The position numbers and the translations under genes are program-made. A stretch of 64,000 nucleotides of DNA from Flavobacterium fontis. Lineage in GTDB: Bacteria > Bacteroidota > Bacteroidia > Flavobacteriales > Flavobacteriaceae. Positions 8,638 to 18,151 of the stretch are shown here, piece after piece. The stretch is from contig NZ_FQVQ01000009.1 in the NCBI RefSeq assembly GCF_900129405.1, forward strand, positions 53,767-117,766, read 5' to 3'. The notes beneath the pieces were generated by a model, which searched no databases, was not told the DNA's origin, and worked only from the letters and a program-made list of their open reading frames with translations. Positions within the stretch are counted from its first letter, which is position 1, and every line of letters starts with the position of its first letter.

Positions 8638-9381
8638 TTAATATCCAGCTTCAGACGTCCCGCCGTGTGCAATAGTTTTTGCCGCCGACGTTCCGATTCG
8701 TTTTACACCTAGTTTTATCATTTCAACCGCTTCTTCATACGTTCGCACTCCTCCTGCTGCTTTAACCGGGAGTGGTGCGCAATTTTCAAGCATCATCAGT
8801 ATAGAGGCCCGTGTAGTACCATTGGGCTTTCCGTCTTTTGTTTCATAAAAACCGGTCGAAGATTTTACAAAAACATGCGCAAAGACTTCTTCTTTAAAAT
8901 GGGCTATAATTGTATTTTTAATACAGGCCGACAACTGGATGATTTCGGTATCCGACAAGGCGGCCACTTCAATAATCCATTTGACCGTTTTGTGATGCGA
9001 CCAAGCCAATTGTGTTCCAGCTGCAATCTCTTTGCGGACTAAAGCTACATCTCCCGATTGGAAGGCCCTGTAATTACAAACAAAATCCAACTCATCGGCA
9101 CCATCATCAATGGCCTGTTGTGCTTCTTGCAATTTGGCTTCCAAATCGGCCGTACCCTCGGGAAATCCAATAACGGTTCCTACCAATACCGAAGATTTTG
9201 CGTCATCAATCATCGTTCGCGCCATCGCTACCTTATCGGGACGAATCATCACCAACTTAAACCCTTCCTCAATCGCTTCTTGAATACAAGCTTTTACCAC
9301 TTTTTCATGGTCAGCTAAAGAAAGTCCAGCTTGCTCAGGCAATTTGAGGTAAGTAGCATCTAAATAGTGTCGAATGTGCAT
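8638..9381 (-). CDS. deoC: deoxyribose-phosphate aldolase
   Basis: The 247-residue TIM-barrel class I aldolase splits 2-deoxyribose 5-phosphate into glyceraldehyde 3-phosphate and acetaldehyde. The Schiff-base lysine motif FVKSSTGF, the second lysine motif PVKAAGGVRT and the acid GADELDFV are all present. The start is set at the ATG at 9381 (MHIRHYLDATYL). The frame continues upstream to a TTG at 9393, but that would add only four residues and lies at the predicted transcription start. The gene is co-oriented with remB 2 bases downstream, and no other nucleoside catabolism gene is nearby. Confidence 0.95.
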   Translation of the reverse strand: MHIRHYLDATYLKLPEQAGLSLADHEKVVKACIQEAIEEGFKLVMIRPDKVAMARTMIDDAKSSVLVGTVIGFPEGTADLEAKLQEAQQAIDDGADELDFVCNYRAFQSGDVALVRKEIAAGTQLAWSHHKTVKWIIEVAALSDTEIIQLSACIKNTIIAHFKEEVFAHVFVKSSTGFYETKDGKPNGTTRASILMMLENCAPLPVKAAGGVRTYEEAVEMIKLGVKRIGTSAAKTIAHGGTSEAGY

Positions 9382-9400
9382 AGCGATAACCAATAAGGGT

Positions 9401-9408
9401 CAAAAATA
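9401..9408 (-). promoter_or_regulatory. -7 promoter element for deoC-remB
   Basis: The minus strand reads TATTTTTG (TAnnTTTG), about 20 bases before the deoC ATG. No clear -33 box is seen. It lies downstream of the terminator that closes the gcvH-VanZ unit. Confidence 0.45.
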
Positions 9409-9440
9409 CAAATTATGAAGGCAGCTTCATTGATTTCCAT

Positions 9441-9464
9441 AAAAAAACCACTCACGAAGAGTGG
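9441..9464 (-). terminator. intrinsic terminator after the VanZ-like gene
   Basis: On the minus strand: stem CCACTC, loop TTCGT, stem GAGTGG, then seven T. It begins 5 bases after the stop codon of the VanZ-like gene and separates it from deoC. Confidence 0.88.
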
Positions 9465-9468
9465 CTTA

Positions 9469-9822
9469 CTATTTTTTTAAAGAAAAGACCCATAACCCTA
9501 CGCTTGCCCCAACGGTGTTGGCGAGCACATCCCAAAGATCGGCTGAGCGATTTTGTGTGAAGGCGAATTGACAAACTTCCATCATAATTCCATATCCTAC
9601 TGCGGCAAGCCATAACCCAATTAAGATTCGTTTTGTCTTTTTCCGCAGATAGCTACCCCACCAAAAAACAAATCCAAAATAGAAACAAAAATGGACCACT
9701 TTGTCTTTGTGAGGCACTGGAATACTTTGCCCAAAACTTCCAGTTGAACCCAAACTTAACCAGGTTATGAGGGCGGTCCAGGAAAGTGCAAGCAATAAAT
9801 TATATGTTTTCTTAGGCTCCAA
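9469..9822 (-). CDS. VanZ-like family membrane protein
   Basis: The 117-residue protein has four membrane segments. The family pattern is a short first helix, then [24 protein letters not shown], then a helix with an acidic residue ([31 protein letters not shown]), and a last helix. The motif E..Q......R..D..D...N..G is characteristic of VanZ-like proteins. The cellular role is unknown; the name comes from a teicoplanin-resistance accessory protein and does not imply resistance. The only plausible start is TTG at 9822, which lies inside the end of gcvH (11-base overlap), so translation is coupled. Confidence 0.85.
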   Translation of the reverse strand: MEPKKTYNLLLALSWTALITWLSLGSTGSFGQSIPVPHKDKVVHFCFYFGFVFWWGSYLRKKTKRILIGLWLAAVGYGIMMEVCQFAFTQNRSADLWDVLANTVGASVGLWVFSLKK

Positions 9823-10192
9823 TCAAAGCTTTGTAGGCATCGGCATCCATCAATTGATCCCACTCAGAGGCATCAGAAATTTTAACCTTTACCATCCAAC
9901 CCTCGCCATAAGGATCAGAATTAACTGTTTCAGGCGTACTCTCTAAAGCATCGTTAAATTCAATGATTTCACCCGACAATGGAAGAAATAAATCTGAAAC
10001 GGTTTTCACGGCTTCAACGGTACCAAAAACTTCATCCTTAGCAAGTGTTTGATCTAATGTTTCAACTTCTACATAAACAATATCACCCAATTCACGTTGT
10101 GCAAAATCGGTAATACCCACAGTGGCTACATCGCCGTCCAAAGAAACCCACTCGTGGTCTTTGGTATACTTCAAATTAGAAGGAATATTCAT
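9812..10192 (-). CDS. gcvH: glycine cleavage system H protein
   Basis: This 126-residue lipoyl carrier protein has the lipoylation site at K63 in [13 protein letters not shown] and the typical start [22 protein letters not shown]. It shuttles the aminomethyl group of glycine between the P, T and L proteins of the glycine cleavage complex in the cytoplasm. The other subunits are not in the window, which is usual for Flavobacteriaceae, where gcvH stands next to sprA. It has its own -7 promoter element and overlaps the VanZ-like gene. Confidence 0.96.
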   Translation of the reverse strand: MNIPSNLKYTKDHEWVSLDGDVATVGITDFAQRELGDIVYVEVETLDQTLAKDEVFGTVEAVKTVSDLFLPLSGEIIEFNDALESTPETVNSDPYGEGWMVKVKISDASEWDQLMDADAYKALIGA

Positions 10193-10219
10193 TCGTTTGT
10201 TGGTTTAAAAATACACGTT

Positions 10220-10227
10220 CAAAGGTA
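10220..10227 (-). promoter_or_regulatory. -7 promoter element for gcvH
   Basis: The minus strand reads TACCTTTG (TAnnTTTG), 27 bases before the gcvH ATG. No -33 TTG is found at the usual distance. Confidence 0.45.
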
Positions 10228-10273
10228 CACTTAATTCCGATATTGAAAAATGATTTTTTGCATTTCAAACGGT

Positions 10274-13200
10274 TTAATTTCCGAAGTTATAGCGCAACGT
10301 AAATCCGGTTCGAATGTTGGTTATCGGGAATGAAGTTGAAATAACAGCTTGGGAGAATGAATGATCATAAAAGAAAATGGCCGTTAAATTTTTACTGAAC
10401 GAATAATCCGCAGTAACACGGGCTGACCATAAGTCTTGACCCCCTCCCAACTGGTTGTTGTTGTAATCCAAATAACGCACAATGGTTTTGTTGTTTCGGT
10501 AGGAGAAATCTATTTTGACATTCAAATCACTCTTGATGACCCCTGTTGGATTATCCGCCAAACGCGAGGAAATGATCACGTCTTTAAATCGGAATCCTGT
10601 TCCTACAATATACTCAACGCCTTGTTGCTCGGTCAATAAGTTGTTGTCAAAACTGAATGACAAAGCGCGGTCTTTTTTCATTTCCAGCAACAACTTGAAC
10701 GAACTTTTTGTTTCAAAATCAATTCGGAAAAGCGGACTAAATTGTTCTACCAAGTTGACATTCCCCACAATCGTTTGCTGGAAGAAATTGTTATTGGCAG
10801 GGTTTATAGCGCCTTCTACATAGTCTAAGTTGGAACGGAAAGCATTAATGGTATACGATGCTTTGTAGTTGTGTTGAATGGAGAAGCGTTTGAAGCGATC
10901 TTTGAAAAACTTGTAGCGCATTAATCCATTGTACTTGATGTTCCACCCTGGAATTGGAATATCTCTGAAGATTCCAGTCGACACTTTATTGACATCGCGA
11001 CCGGTGTAGGCTGCTAAGAAAGCAGGCAACAAGACATCCTGACTGTTTTTCCCAAACCCTTGAGGGTAACCTTCGGCATCAAGCGGGTAAGTGGTATTCC
11101 CATAATAATCTTGGGCCAAACGGTGGGCAATCACAAAGCGGTTTTCGCGGAATCGATTAAATGCTTCCGAACCAAATTCGTCACTGGGCATAAACGAGGT
11201 GGTAATCATGTTGGTCGAAATCGCAAAGTTCCCAGTATTGTAGGGCGACCTTGAATTGTAGGTACCATCAGGACTTACATCATATTGCTCGGTATAGTTC
11301 GTCGCGTAGGTGCGATTGGCCGCCAAGTCTATTTTAAAATCAGGGAATAAATCGATATTCGCTGTCATGTCCAAAGTACGGTTAATGACCTCGGTATAAT
11401 TTTGGTTAAAATCTTGGAAGTTGGTCAACCAACCGCGTTTGGCCGCTTCAAAACGAACATCGTCTTGCAATCCGAAGACAAAGGCCATAGAAGGCTTGGT
11501 CGAACCGAAGAATCCGAGACCCGGAGTATATCCTGGCAAGGCGGTACTTTGATTTTCGGTGTAATTAATTTGAATATTTTTCACACTCGTTAAAATACCG
11601 ATCAAGCCTTCTACAAAAGGACTACGCTCTGATTGCGGAGCTACAGCAGTGTTTGTGATTTTTTGGCCGGGTTTTGGGGGACCTGTTTGGGTAGTTTTGG
11701 TGTTCTTTTTGGTCTTGGTCAACCCAATATATTTATACAAGGCATCCATATTGAACGCGGTATTCAGCTTGTGCGAGCCTGAATTTTGAATCGTATTTCC
11801 TAAATTAAACACATCTCCATTGGCATCGGTATACGATGATAAGGCAATGGAAGAACGTTGCCATGTAAACGTACCATTGTAGGTATAGGTAGGTTTGATA
11901 AAGGCCAAGAACGGAATTTTATTCAACGGCACTTCGTAGTTGATGGTCAACTGTTGGTTGTGGGTATTGGGCAATCCAGGATTCCAGAAGTCCGTCCAAA
12001 GTGTATACGAATTGTCGGGCACGTTGTTTTCATCCATAAAATTACGGACCAAATTATTGCTCGTTGCATTAAAGTTTAATTTCAATGACTTGGTTAAATT
12101 GTAATTGAAACCATATTGGTAATTGAACAAATAATTTCTTTGATATAAAGTTTGCAACCCTACCCCTTCTACATCAACCAAACGGAATTGCTGGCGGTTT
12201 AACTGACGGTTGATGTTGGTACTAAAGGAAATATTGGAAGGTAAAAAGTTGAAGTTAAAATCACTCAATAATTTCCAATAACTACTTTTTTGGAAAGCCT
12301 TTACTTTTTTGAAAGGCTCTACAGGTTTGTTTTGAAAAGCAAACGTGTAATCTACAGCGGTATTTACTTGTTGATCTTGGAAGTTTTCCAACTCGTAATT
12401 GTTGCGATCCACCTGATTGTACGAGTAGGAAACCGTTACGTTTTCAATGTCATAAAAACGCGGTTTTTGCTTCTCGCCACGGTCTTTTTTCACCCCGATA
12501 AAATTGATACTTTTCCGTTTGGTATAGTCAATCGCTCGGTTACGGAAATTGCGTTTTTGCGCCTCATCCTGCGTGTTGTCAATCAATTGTTGCAGTTCAA
12601 TATCTTGGAAGAACGGATCGTATTTTGGGGTAATGATCTCCTCACCAACAGAATAATTGAAAGGTACATTCATGTTCCATTTTTTGGGCAATAATTTCCC
12701 CAAACTCATATTGGTCACAATATTGTACTGCAATATCTCTTCTCGACTACGTTCGTTAGGCCCTTGATCAATCGAACCAAAGCCTATGGTACTCATACGA
12801 CCTGTTGCGGAGATATTCGCAAAATCAGCCAAATTTGCATCCAAATTCGCTACCGCAGCCATACCGCCTTTGTTGTCCATATCGGCAATACGCAACTCAT
12901 TAAACCATGCCTCTCCTTTGATCCTTCTGGGATTTAGTGGGTGTTCAGCCGTATTGAGAATATGGGTATTGTTTTTGATACCGACCATTAAAACACGAAT
13001 CAACCCGAAGTTAGGATTCCCTCGAATACCCAAACGGGCCTTATTCACTTTTCCAACCAAGGAATTATCGAGTTCATCTTCATTTTTAAAATAAATCTCA
13101 CCAGGGGAAGTGTATATATGACTCAAAGCCAACACTTTTAACTGGGTCAACAGCTTCAACGAGACATCAATTTGGTTGGCTTCGGGCCATACCGCATCGG

Positions 13201-16200
13201 GATTATTAACGTTAAATTGCGATTTTTTCAGGGGAAGTTCAATCTGGTAAAAGTTTTCAGAAGCATCGTTTCCAAAGCGAATGAAACCCACTAACTCATT
13301 ATCTTCTATCGAACTCGGCTCATCAGGAAGGGCTTCAGCGTGTAAAAACATTTTGATTTTTTTGAACTGACGCATATCGACACTTACGTTTTTGAAAACC
13401 CCGCGTGAATCTCCTGGCTCCAACCCTAAGCCACTAGCGCGTAAGGCCAACGACTGTTCGTTTTGCGGAATCAACGTATTGTTTTGCATCAACTGTTCCA
13501 ACTGAACACCGGGAGGCGTAACGTAATTAATAGGGTTACGAGAACCATTTTCTTGTACGTTAAGGGCTTGAACTTCAAAATTTGTCCCATCATCGGTAAC
13601 GTCGGTATCAACGGGATCTAGTGTGTTTTCATAACGGCGCCATTCGCCACGAACCAAATCCAAAGACCCAAAACGGATGGTGACAGGTTGGTTAAATTTG
13701 GTCATGAAAATTCGCATGAAACGTATGGAGCGGAAATCAGAAATACTACCAATGGTGTTGGCTGGAGCGGTAACGGGAATTTTAAACTGGATCCAACGGG
13801 CTTGCACTGTATTTCCGTTGGCGGCAGTCACCTGTGTTTCACGAATGTCAGTAATAAAATTGGCGCCAACATTGGAAAGCGCACTTGGGCTAACATTGAT
13901 TTTATACTCATAATACGCATTAATCGTATTCATGGTATTATCCCGGTTGATGTCCTCGACATCGGGAATAGTGGTCGACCCGCGATTGGTATCGGTAACA
14001 TCTACGGGAGAGTTGGCTTGAACATTGTTGTAATTCTTATACCGATCTAAAACTCCTCCACTGGCATTTAAATAAAAATTATAGTTATCGGCAGCAGGGT
14101 CGGGGAACGATGCAAATCCAGGGAACTTGGCCGCTTCTTCATTATCGCTAAGTCCGTCCAATCCAACGTCTTGTACATTTCGGTTGGCCGTATCGGTGTC
14201 GAAAGCATAAATCAAGGACTGTGAGGCAGGAATATTTCCCCAATAATTGCTGGTGGTGATTTGACCTGGGCCTAACCCATTCTCGTAAAACTTACGACCA
14301 TCTTTAAGGATATCTTCTGAAATTTCACCTAAGTTAAAATAAATCTGACCTATATTGGAAGGATCGGAAGCCGCCCCGGGATTGGTTGGATCAAAATAGG
14401 GATCCATCATCCAAAACTGGATATACTCTACGTTGGTTTGTTCAAAATTGGTCGAATTCAACGCGCGCATGATTCCCCCAAAATTAGTGTCGGGATTGGG
14501 CAATGAACCATCCGCTTGCGCCGCAGGATTGAAGTTATACGGACCCCGTTCTTGTGGAAAATAGGTTAGATCTAAGGTATTCACCACTTGCGATTGCCCT
14601 TGAGCAATAACGGTTTGAGGATACAATTCGGAACTAAAAATACGACGCGTACTGTTGAGCGATAAATCATCTTGAGAAACGCCAGATGGACGTTGCGTAT
14701 AAAATACAGGGTCAATAGTATACCAAGCAATTTTGGCGCGCTTAAATCCGTAATCAATCGAATTTTGAGTACCGTTAAAGTCGGGATAATCCACATTTCC
14801 TGTCGCTGGACGTTCTGGAGTAGAAGCGATGAACCAAGATAGTGGTGAGCGCAAATCAATATTGGTTTGCGACCCTTCAAAATCGTCTACGTATAAGGTA
14901 GATTCTCCGTTGAAACGGTCACCAATAGGCGCATCGGGTTTTAAGAAAGCCACTTCCCCACGGAACGACACATTGGATGGAACATCGGTGTCTACATTTG
15001 GCAATTTATTCACCAAACGGGTCAAGAAAGGAACTTCCGACGACAAACTGGTATTTAAACCAAACATGCTGTTATTTACGGATTCCTGACCGTAATTCGA
15101 TTTTTGCGTAAACGGACGCTCCGTCATTTTCAAAAACGTAGCTCCCACTAAGGCTTTGGGTGAAAATTTATGTTCGACATTAATCCCCATAAAACGGCGC
15201 GTTTGCTGACCAAAAACAGAGTTGTTCTCCACCGAAACTTCGATTGGGGTATTGGAGGCTTGTAGAGAAGGATCTAATATTTGTACCCGTCCCGCTTGGT
15301 AATTTACGGTAAAATCTACGCCTTCAACCAACCGTCTTCCACCGGCCGTAACGATAACTGACCCTTGGGGAACATTGAACGCACCAATTGGAATTCCTTC
15401 CCCACCTGAAGATTTAAAACGACCGCGCAATTGGAATTTATTTTTCTCACTGTCTTGCAATGCAGCCGCCTGCGTACTGGTATATAAGGTGCGGAATACG
15501 TACTTCGCTTGGTTGGGGTTAAAATCCGCCAAAGAGGTGGGGTCGCCCAAATAATTCTCCGATGATCCAGGAGCCGTTCGTAATTTTTCAAACAAATAAC
15601 GCCCAAAAGGTTCGATTTTGGTAAAAATAATGCGTCCGTTTTGCTGGTCAATGGTAAGTCCGGGAACAAAATCAAAAAAACCATCTCCCCCTGTTTGTGG
15701 GTCGTTGGCAAAATTCAATTGGTCCATAGAGAAAACGCGAAGCAAGGGGGTTTCACGAACATCGTTGGGTAGTGGACTAGTAGGACTAGCCTCTACGATA
15801 TAATTTAAAGGCGACGGATCGGTATAGAGAATATTGAATTTGAAATCTTCTTTCTGTAATTGGAAACCTCCGGGAATTTGATAAATATTTTTCATCATCA
15901 AACCCCAAATCGGTTTGTCGACAAACGTGAGGGTACTTTTTAACATCTTTACAATCAACGATTGCGTCGCGGGAATACCACCTGTATCCACTTGTGTGGC
16001 TTCTACCCCATCGGTTCCAAACTCCCCTACTTGATATACTTGTCCTCCGATAGTATATTGGAAAGCAACAGCCAAAACTTCATCATTGGCCAAGCGTTGT
16101 TGCAGGGAGACATATCCTAATTGGGGATGAAACGTATATTCCGAAGGATTCAGTTTTCGTGCATTTTCCAACTTGGCGTAATCGGTTCCTTCGTTAACAG

Positions 16201-17503
16201 GGTTAACATTGTTGAATCCATTTCCTGCTGTAAAAATTTCACGAATACCTTGATTAAGTAATCCCGTTGTTCCGATTAAGGCGGGATCGTAGCGGTTGTT
16301 GGAGTTGTCGGCCGGACTATCAATGGGGGTCAAGAAGAAGCCATTGGTGATTTCAATGGGATCGACGGCTACCACCTGGTTGTCATTCAACGGCGTATTG
16401 CTATAGGTATCTGTCAATCGGGATTCCCCTAAATCTTGTAAAGCGATTAAGTTTCGTTGGTTGTTATTAGTAGTATTGACACGATTTTGACGGTTGGTTA
16501 CCCAAACCTCAATACGTGTAATTTGTACGCGGCTGTCAATAAAGGGATAATTCCGCAAGGCAAAATCGTAGCGGTTTTTGAAGTATTGGGACAAGAAAAA
16601 GTGGCGATCGTTATCGTACTCTTGTGCGAAAAGTTCAAAATTCTGAATCGTCCCGCCTCCTTGCGAAGTTACCGTTCGGGTTTGTGACTTTTGTTCAGAA
16701 AAAACCCCAGTGACGGTTGTTCTTCCGAATTGAAGTTGGGCACGAACCCCAAACAAACTTTGTGCACCTCGAATCAGGGTATTGTTTAAAGGCATACTTA
16801 CGTTACCTACCTCAATCTTTTGTATGATATCATCTTCCGTTGGCGTGTATTCCAACTTGATTAAATTCTGGAAATTAAAGGTAGATTGAGTGTCGTAATT
16901 GGCATTAACATTTAAACGCGTTCCTACTTTTCCCATCAAACTCATACTGATGCGTTGATTGAAGTCAAAGGTAGTCGTTGCGCGGTTACGCGGTGAAAAA
17001 GCAGGGTTATCTTGCTTGGTATGCCGTACGCCTAAATCGACTTCGACCGACCCTGTAGGCTTGATATCGATGGTGTTACTCCCAAAAAGGGTTTCAAAAA
17101 AACTAGAATTTACGTAATACCGGGGTAGTAAATCTTTCTTGTCTTGTTCGGTACCCTTTCCTTCAGCAGCATTGGACTTCTTTTGAAAATAGGCACGCAT
17201 CGATTCCCGTAAAACCAAGGCATCATATTCTTTGGGAGTTAAAAACATCGGATAATTGATGTTGAATCCTTCAAAGGTTTTTGTCAAAACGTATCGATCT
17301 ATGGTAGGGTCATAGGTATAGGCTTCTACAACACTTTTCGGGTCATTTAATTTAATGGCTCCGGTGTTGTATCCTTTTATGGTATCTCTCGCTTTTTCGT
17401 CGTCTTCCTCTTCTGTTGTTTGGGCCTGTGTTGAAAAGGCAAAAAACACAAAAAGAAAACAAAGTATTCGTAATAATGATTTATTCCGGCTGTTTGTTTT
17501 CAA
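10274..17503 (-). CDS. sprA: type IX secretion outer-membrane translocon SprA/Sov
   Basis: The protein has 2409 residues, with a signal peptide (LLRILCFLFVFFAFSTQAQ) and long stretches of alternating strands with asparagine-rich loops, ending in YNFGN. Length and gene context (ruvA directly upstream, gcvH downstream) match Flavobacterium SprA. SprA is a very large single-chain beta-barrel that forms the secretion channel of the type IX system and is needed for gliding motility. The start is a TTG at 17503, 3 bases after the ruvA stop; no better start precedes the signal peptide. A likely client of this system is coded at 49379-51046. Antisense and shifted frames inside the gene are shadows. 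Confidence 0.96.
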   Translation of the reverse strand: MKTNSRNKSLLRILCFLFVFFAFSTQAQTTEEEDDEKARDTIKGYNTGAIKLNDPKSVVEAYTYDPTIDRYVLTKTFEGFNINYPMFLTPKEYDALVLRESMRAYFQKKSNAAEGKGTEQDKKDLLPRYYVNSSFFETLFGSNTIDIKPTGSVEVDLGVRHTKQDNPAFSPRNRATTTFDFNQRISMSLMGKVGTRLNVNANYDTQSTFNFQNLIKLEYTPTEDDIIQKIEVGNVSMPLNNTLIRGAQSLFGVRAQLQFGRTTVTGVFSEQKSQTRTVTSQGGGTIQNFELFAQEYDNDRHFFLSQYFKNRYDFALRNYPFIDSRVQITRIEVWVTNRQNRVNTTNNNQRNLIALQDLGESRLTDTYSNTPLNDNQVVAVDPIEITNGFFLTPIDSPADNSNNRYDPALIGTTGLLNQGIREIFTAGNGFNNVNPVNEGTDYAKLENARKLNPSEYTFHPQLGYVSLQQRLANDEVLAVAFQYTIGGQVYQVGEFGTDGVEATQVDTGGIPATQSLIVKMLKSTLTFVDKPIWGLMMKNIYQIPGGFQLQKEDFKFNILYTDPSPLNYIVEASPTSPLPNDVRETPLLRVFSMDQLNFANDPQTGGDGFFDFVPGLTIDQQNGRIIFTKIEPFGRYLFEKLRTAPGSSENYLGDPTSLADFNPNQAKYVFRTLYTSTQAAALQDSEKNKFQLRGRFKSSGGEGIPIGAFNVPQGSVIVTAGGRRLVEGVDFTVNYQAGRVQILDPSLQASNTPIEVSVENNSVFGQQTRRFMGINVEHKFSPKALVGATFLKMTERPFTQKSNYGQESVNNSMFGLNTSLSSEVPFLTRLVNKLPNVDTDVPSNVSFRGEVAFLKPDAPIGDRFNGESTLYVDDFEGSQTNIDLRSPLSWFIASTPERPATGNVDYPDFNGTQNSIDYGFKRAKIAWYTIDPVFYTQRPSGVSQDDLSLNSTRRIFSSELYPQTVIAQGQSQVVNTLDLTYFPQERGPYNFNPAAQADGSLPNPDTNFGGIMRALNSTNFEQTNVEYIQFWMMDPYFDPTNPGAASDPSNIGQIYFNLGEISEDILKDGRKFYENGLGPGQITTSNYWGNIPASQSLIYAFDTDTANRNVQDVGLDGLSDNEEAAKFPGFASFPDPAADNYNFYLNASGGVLDRYKNYNNVQANSPVDVTDTNRGSTTIPDVEDINRDNTMNTINAYYEYKINVSPSALSNVGANFITDIRETQVTAANGNTVQARWIQFKIPVTAPANTIGSISDFRSIRFMRIFMTKFNQPVTIRFGSLDLVRGEWRRYENTLDPVDTDVTDDGTNFEVQALNVQENGSRNPINYVTPPGVQLEQLMQNNTLIPQNEQSLALRASGLGLEPGDSRGVFKNVSVDMRQFKKIKMFLHAEALPDEPSSIEDNELVGFIRFGNDASENFYQIELPLKKSQFNVNNPDAVWPEANQIDVSLKLLTQLKVLALSHIYTSPGEIYFKNEDELDNSLVGKVNKARLGIRGNPNFGLIRVLMVGIKNNTHILNTAEHPLNPRRIKGEAWFNELRIADMDNKGGMAAVANLDANLADFANISATGRMSTIGFGSIDQGPNERSREEILQYNIVTNMSLGKLLPKKWNMNVPFNYSVGEEIITPKYDPFFQDIELQQLIDNTQDEAQKRNFRNRAIDYTKRKSINFIGVKKDRGEKQKPRFYDIENVTVSYSYNQVDRNNYELENFQDQQVNTAVDYTFAFQNKPVEPFKKVKAFQKSSYWKLLSDFNFNFLPSNISFSTNINRQLNRQQFRLVDVEGVGLQTLYQRNYLFNYQYGFNYNLTKSLKLNFNATSNNLVRNFMDENNVPDNSYTLWTDFWNPGLPNTHNQQLTINYEVPLNKIPFLAFIKPTYTYNGTFTWQRSSIALSSYTDANGDVFNLGNTIQNSGSHKLNTAFNMDALYKYIGLTKTKKNTKTTQTGPPKPGQKITNTAVAPQSERSPFVEGLIGILTSVKNIQINYTENQSTALPGYTPGLGFFGSTKPSMAFVFGLQDDVRFEAAKRGWLTNFQDFNQNYTEVINRTLDMTANIDLFPDFKIDLAANRTYATNYTEQYDVSPDGTYNSRSPYNTGNFAISTNMITTSFMPSDEFGSEAFNRFRENRFVIAHRLAQDYYGNTTYPLDAEGYPQGFGKNSQDVLLPAFLAAYTGRDVNKVSTGIFRDIPIPGWNIKYNGLMRYKFFKDRFKRFSIQHNYKASYTINAFRSNLDYVEGAINPANNNFFQQTIVGNVNLVEQFSPLFRIDFETKSSFKLLLEMKKDRALSFSFDNNLLTEQQGVEYIVGTGFRFKDVIISSRLADNPTGVIKSDLNVKIDFSYRNNKTIVRYLDYNNNQLGGGQDLWSARVTADYSFSKNLTAIFFYDHSFSQAVISTSFPITNIRTGFTLRYNFGN

Positions 17504-17506
17504 CAG

Positions 17507-18088
17507 TTATAGGTTTTTTAATGCTTGTTTGATTATGGTTTCTAGGTTGGCCTCGGGTTGTTCTTTCATGATTTTATCGACTACTTTTTCGGCATTCTTA
17601 CGAACAAAGCCCAAAACCTCCAAAGCAGATAACGCTTCATCCCGATTTGTATTGTATGAAATGGGCGAAACTTCCCCGATATCATGGATTTTTAACACTT
17701 TATCGCGCAAATCAAGGATAACCCGTTGGGCTGTTTTTGCCCCAATGCCTTTGATTGATTGAATGGTTCCCACATCGCCGTTGCCAATGGCTGCAATGAT
17801 TTGTTTGGGATCTAAAGAAGAGAGCATGGTTCTTGCAATTCCAGCACCAATACCCGATACGGAAAGCAATAATTTAAATAACTCCCGCTCTGATTTTTCC
17901 ATAAACCCATACAATTGATGGGCATCTTCTTTAATGAGCAAGTAGGTAAACAACTTCACCGACTCCGACTGCGGCAACAACGCATAGGTGTGTAACGAAA
18001 TATGGATATGATAGCCTACGCCTTGGCAATCAATCACCACATCGGTAGGGTTTTTTTCAACTAATTTTCCGTGTATGTGTGCTATCAT
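17507..18088 (-). CDS. ruvA: Holliday junction branch migration protein RuvA
   Basis: The 193-residue protein starts MIAHIHGKLVEKNPTDVVID (OB-fold domain). It has two helix-hairpin-helix motifs, LSVSGIGAGIARTML and IKGIGAKTAQRVILDL, and a C-terminal domain III that contacts RuvB. It binds four-way junctions as a tetramer and loads the RuvB motor. Length is normal. It is transcribed with sprA, 3 bases apart. That links a DNA repair gene with a secretion gene, an arrangement conserved in the family. ruvB is separate, at 21558. Confidence 0.97.
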   Translation of the reverse strand: MIAHIHGKLVEKNPTDVVIDCQGVGYHIHISLHTYALLPQSESVKLFTYLLIKEDAHQLYGFMEKSERELFKLLLSVSGIGAGIARTMLSSLDPKQIIAAIGNGDVGTIQSIKGIGAKTAQRVILDLRDKVLKIHDIGEVSPISYNTNRDEALSALEVLGFVRKNAEKVVDKIMKEQPEANLETIIKQALKNL

Positions 18089-18104
18089 CTTTTAATCGTA
18101 TGTT

Positions 18105-18112
18105 CAAATATA
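18105..18112 (-). promoter_or_regulatory. -7 promoter element for ruvA-sprA
   Basis: The minus strand reads TATATTTG (TAnnTTTG), 16 bases before the ruvA ATG. No -33 box at normal spacing. Confidence 0.5.
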
Positions 18113-18151
18113 GAAAAAATTAACAATTAGGGACTTTTCTAAACAAGAACC

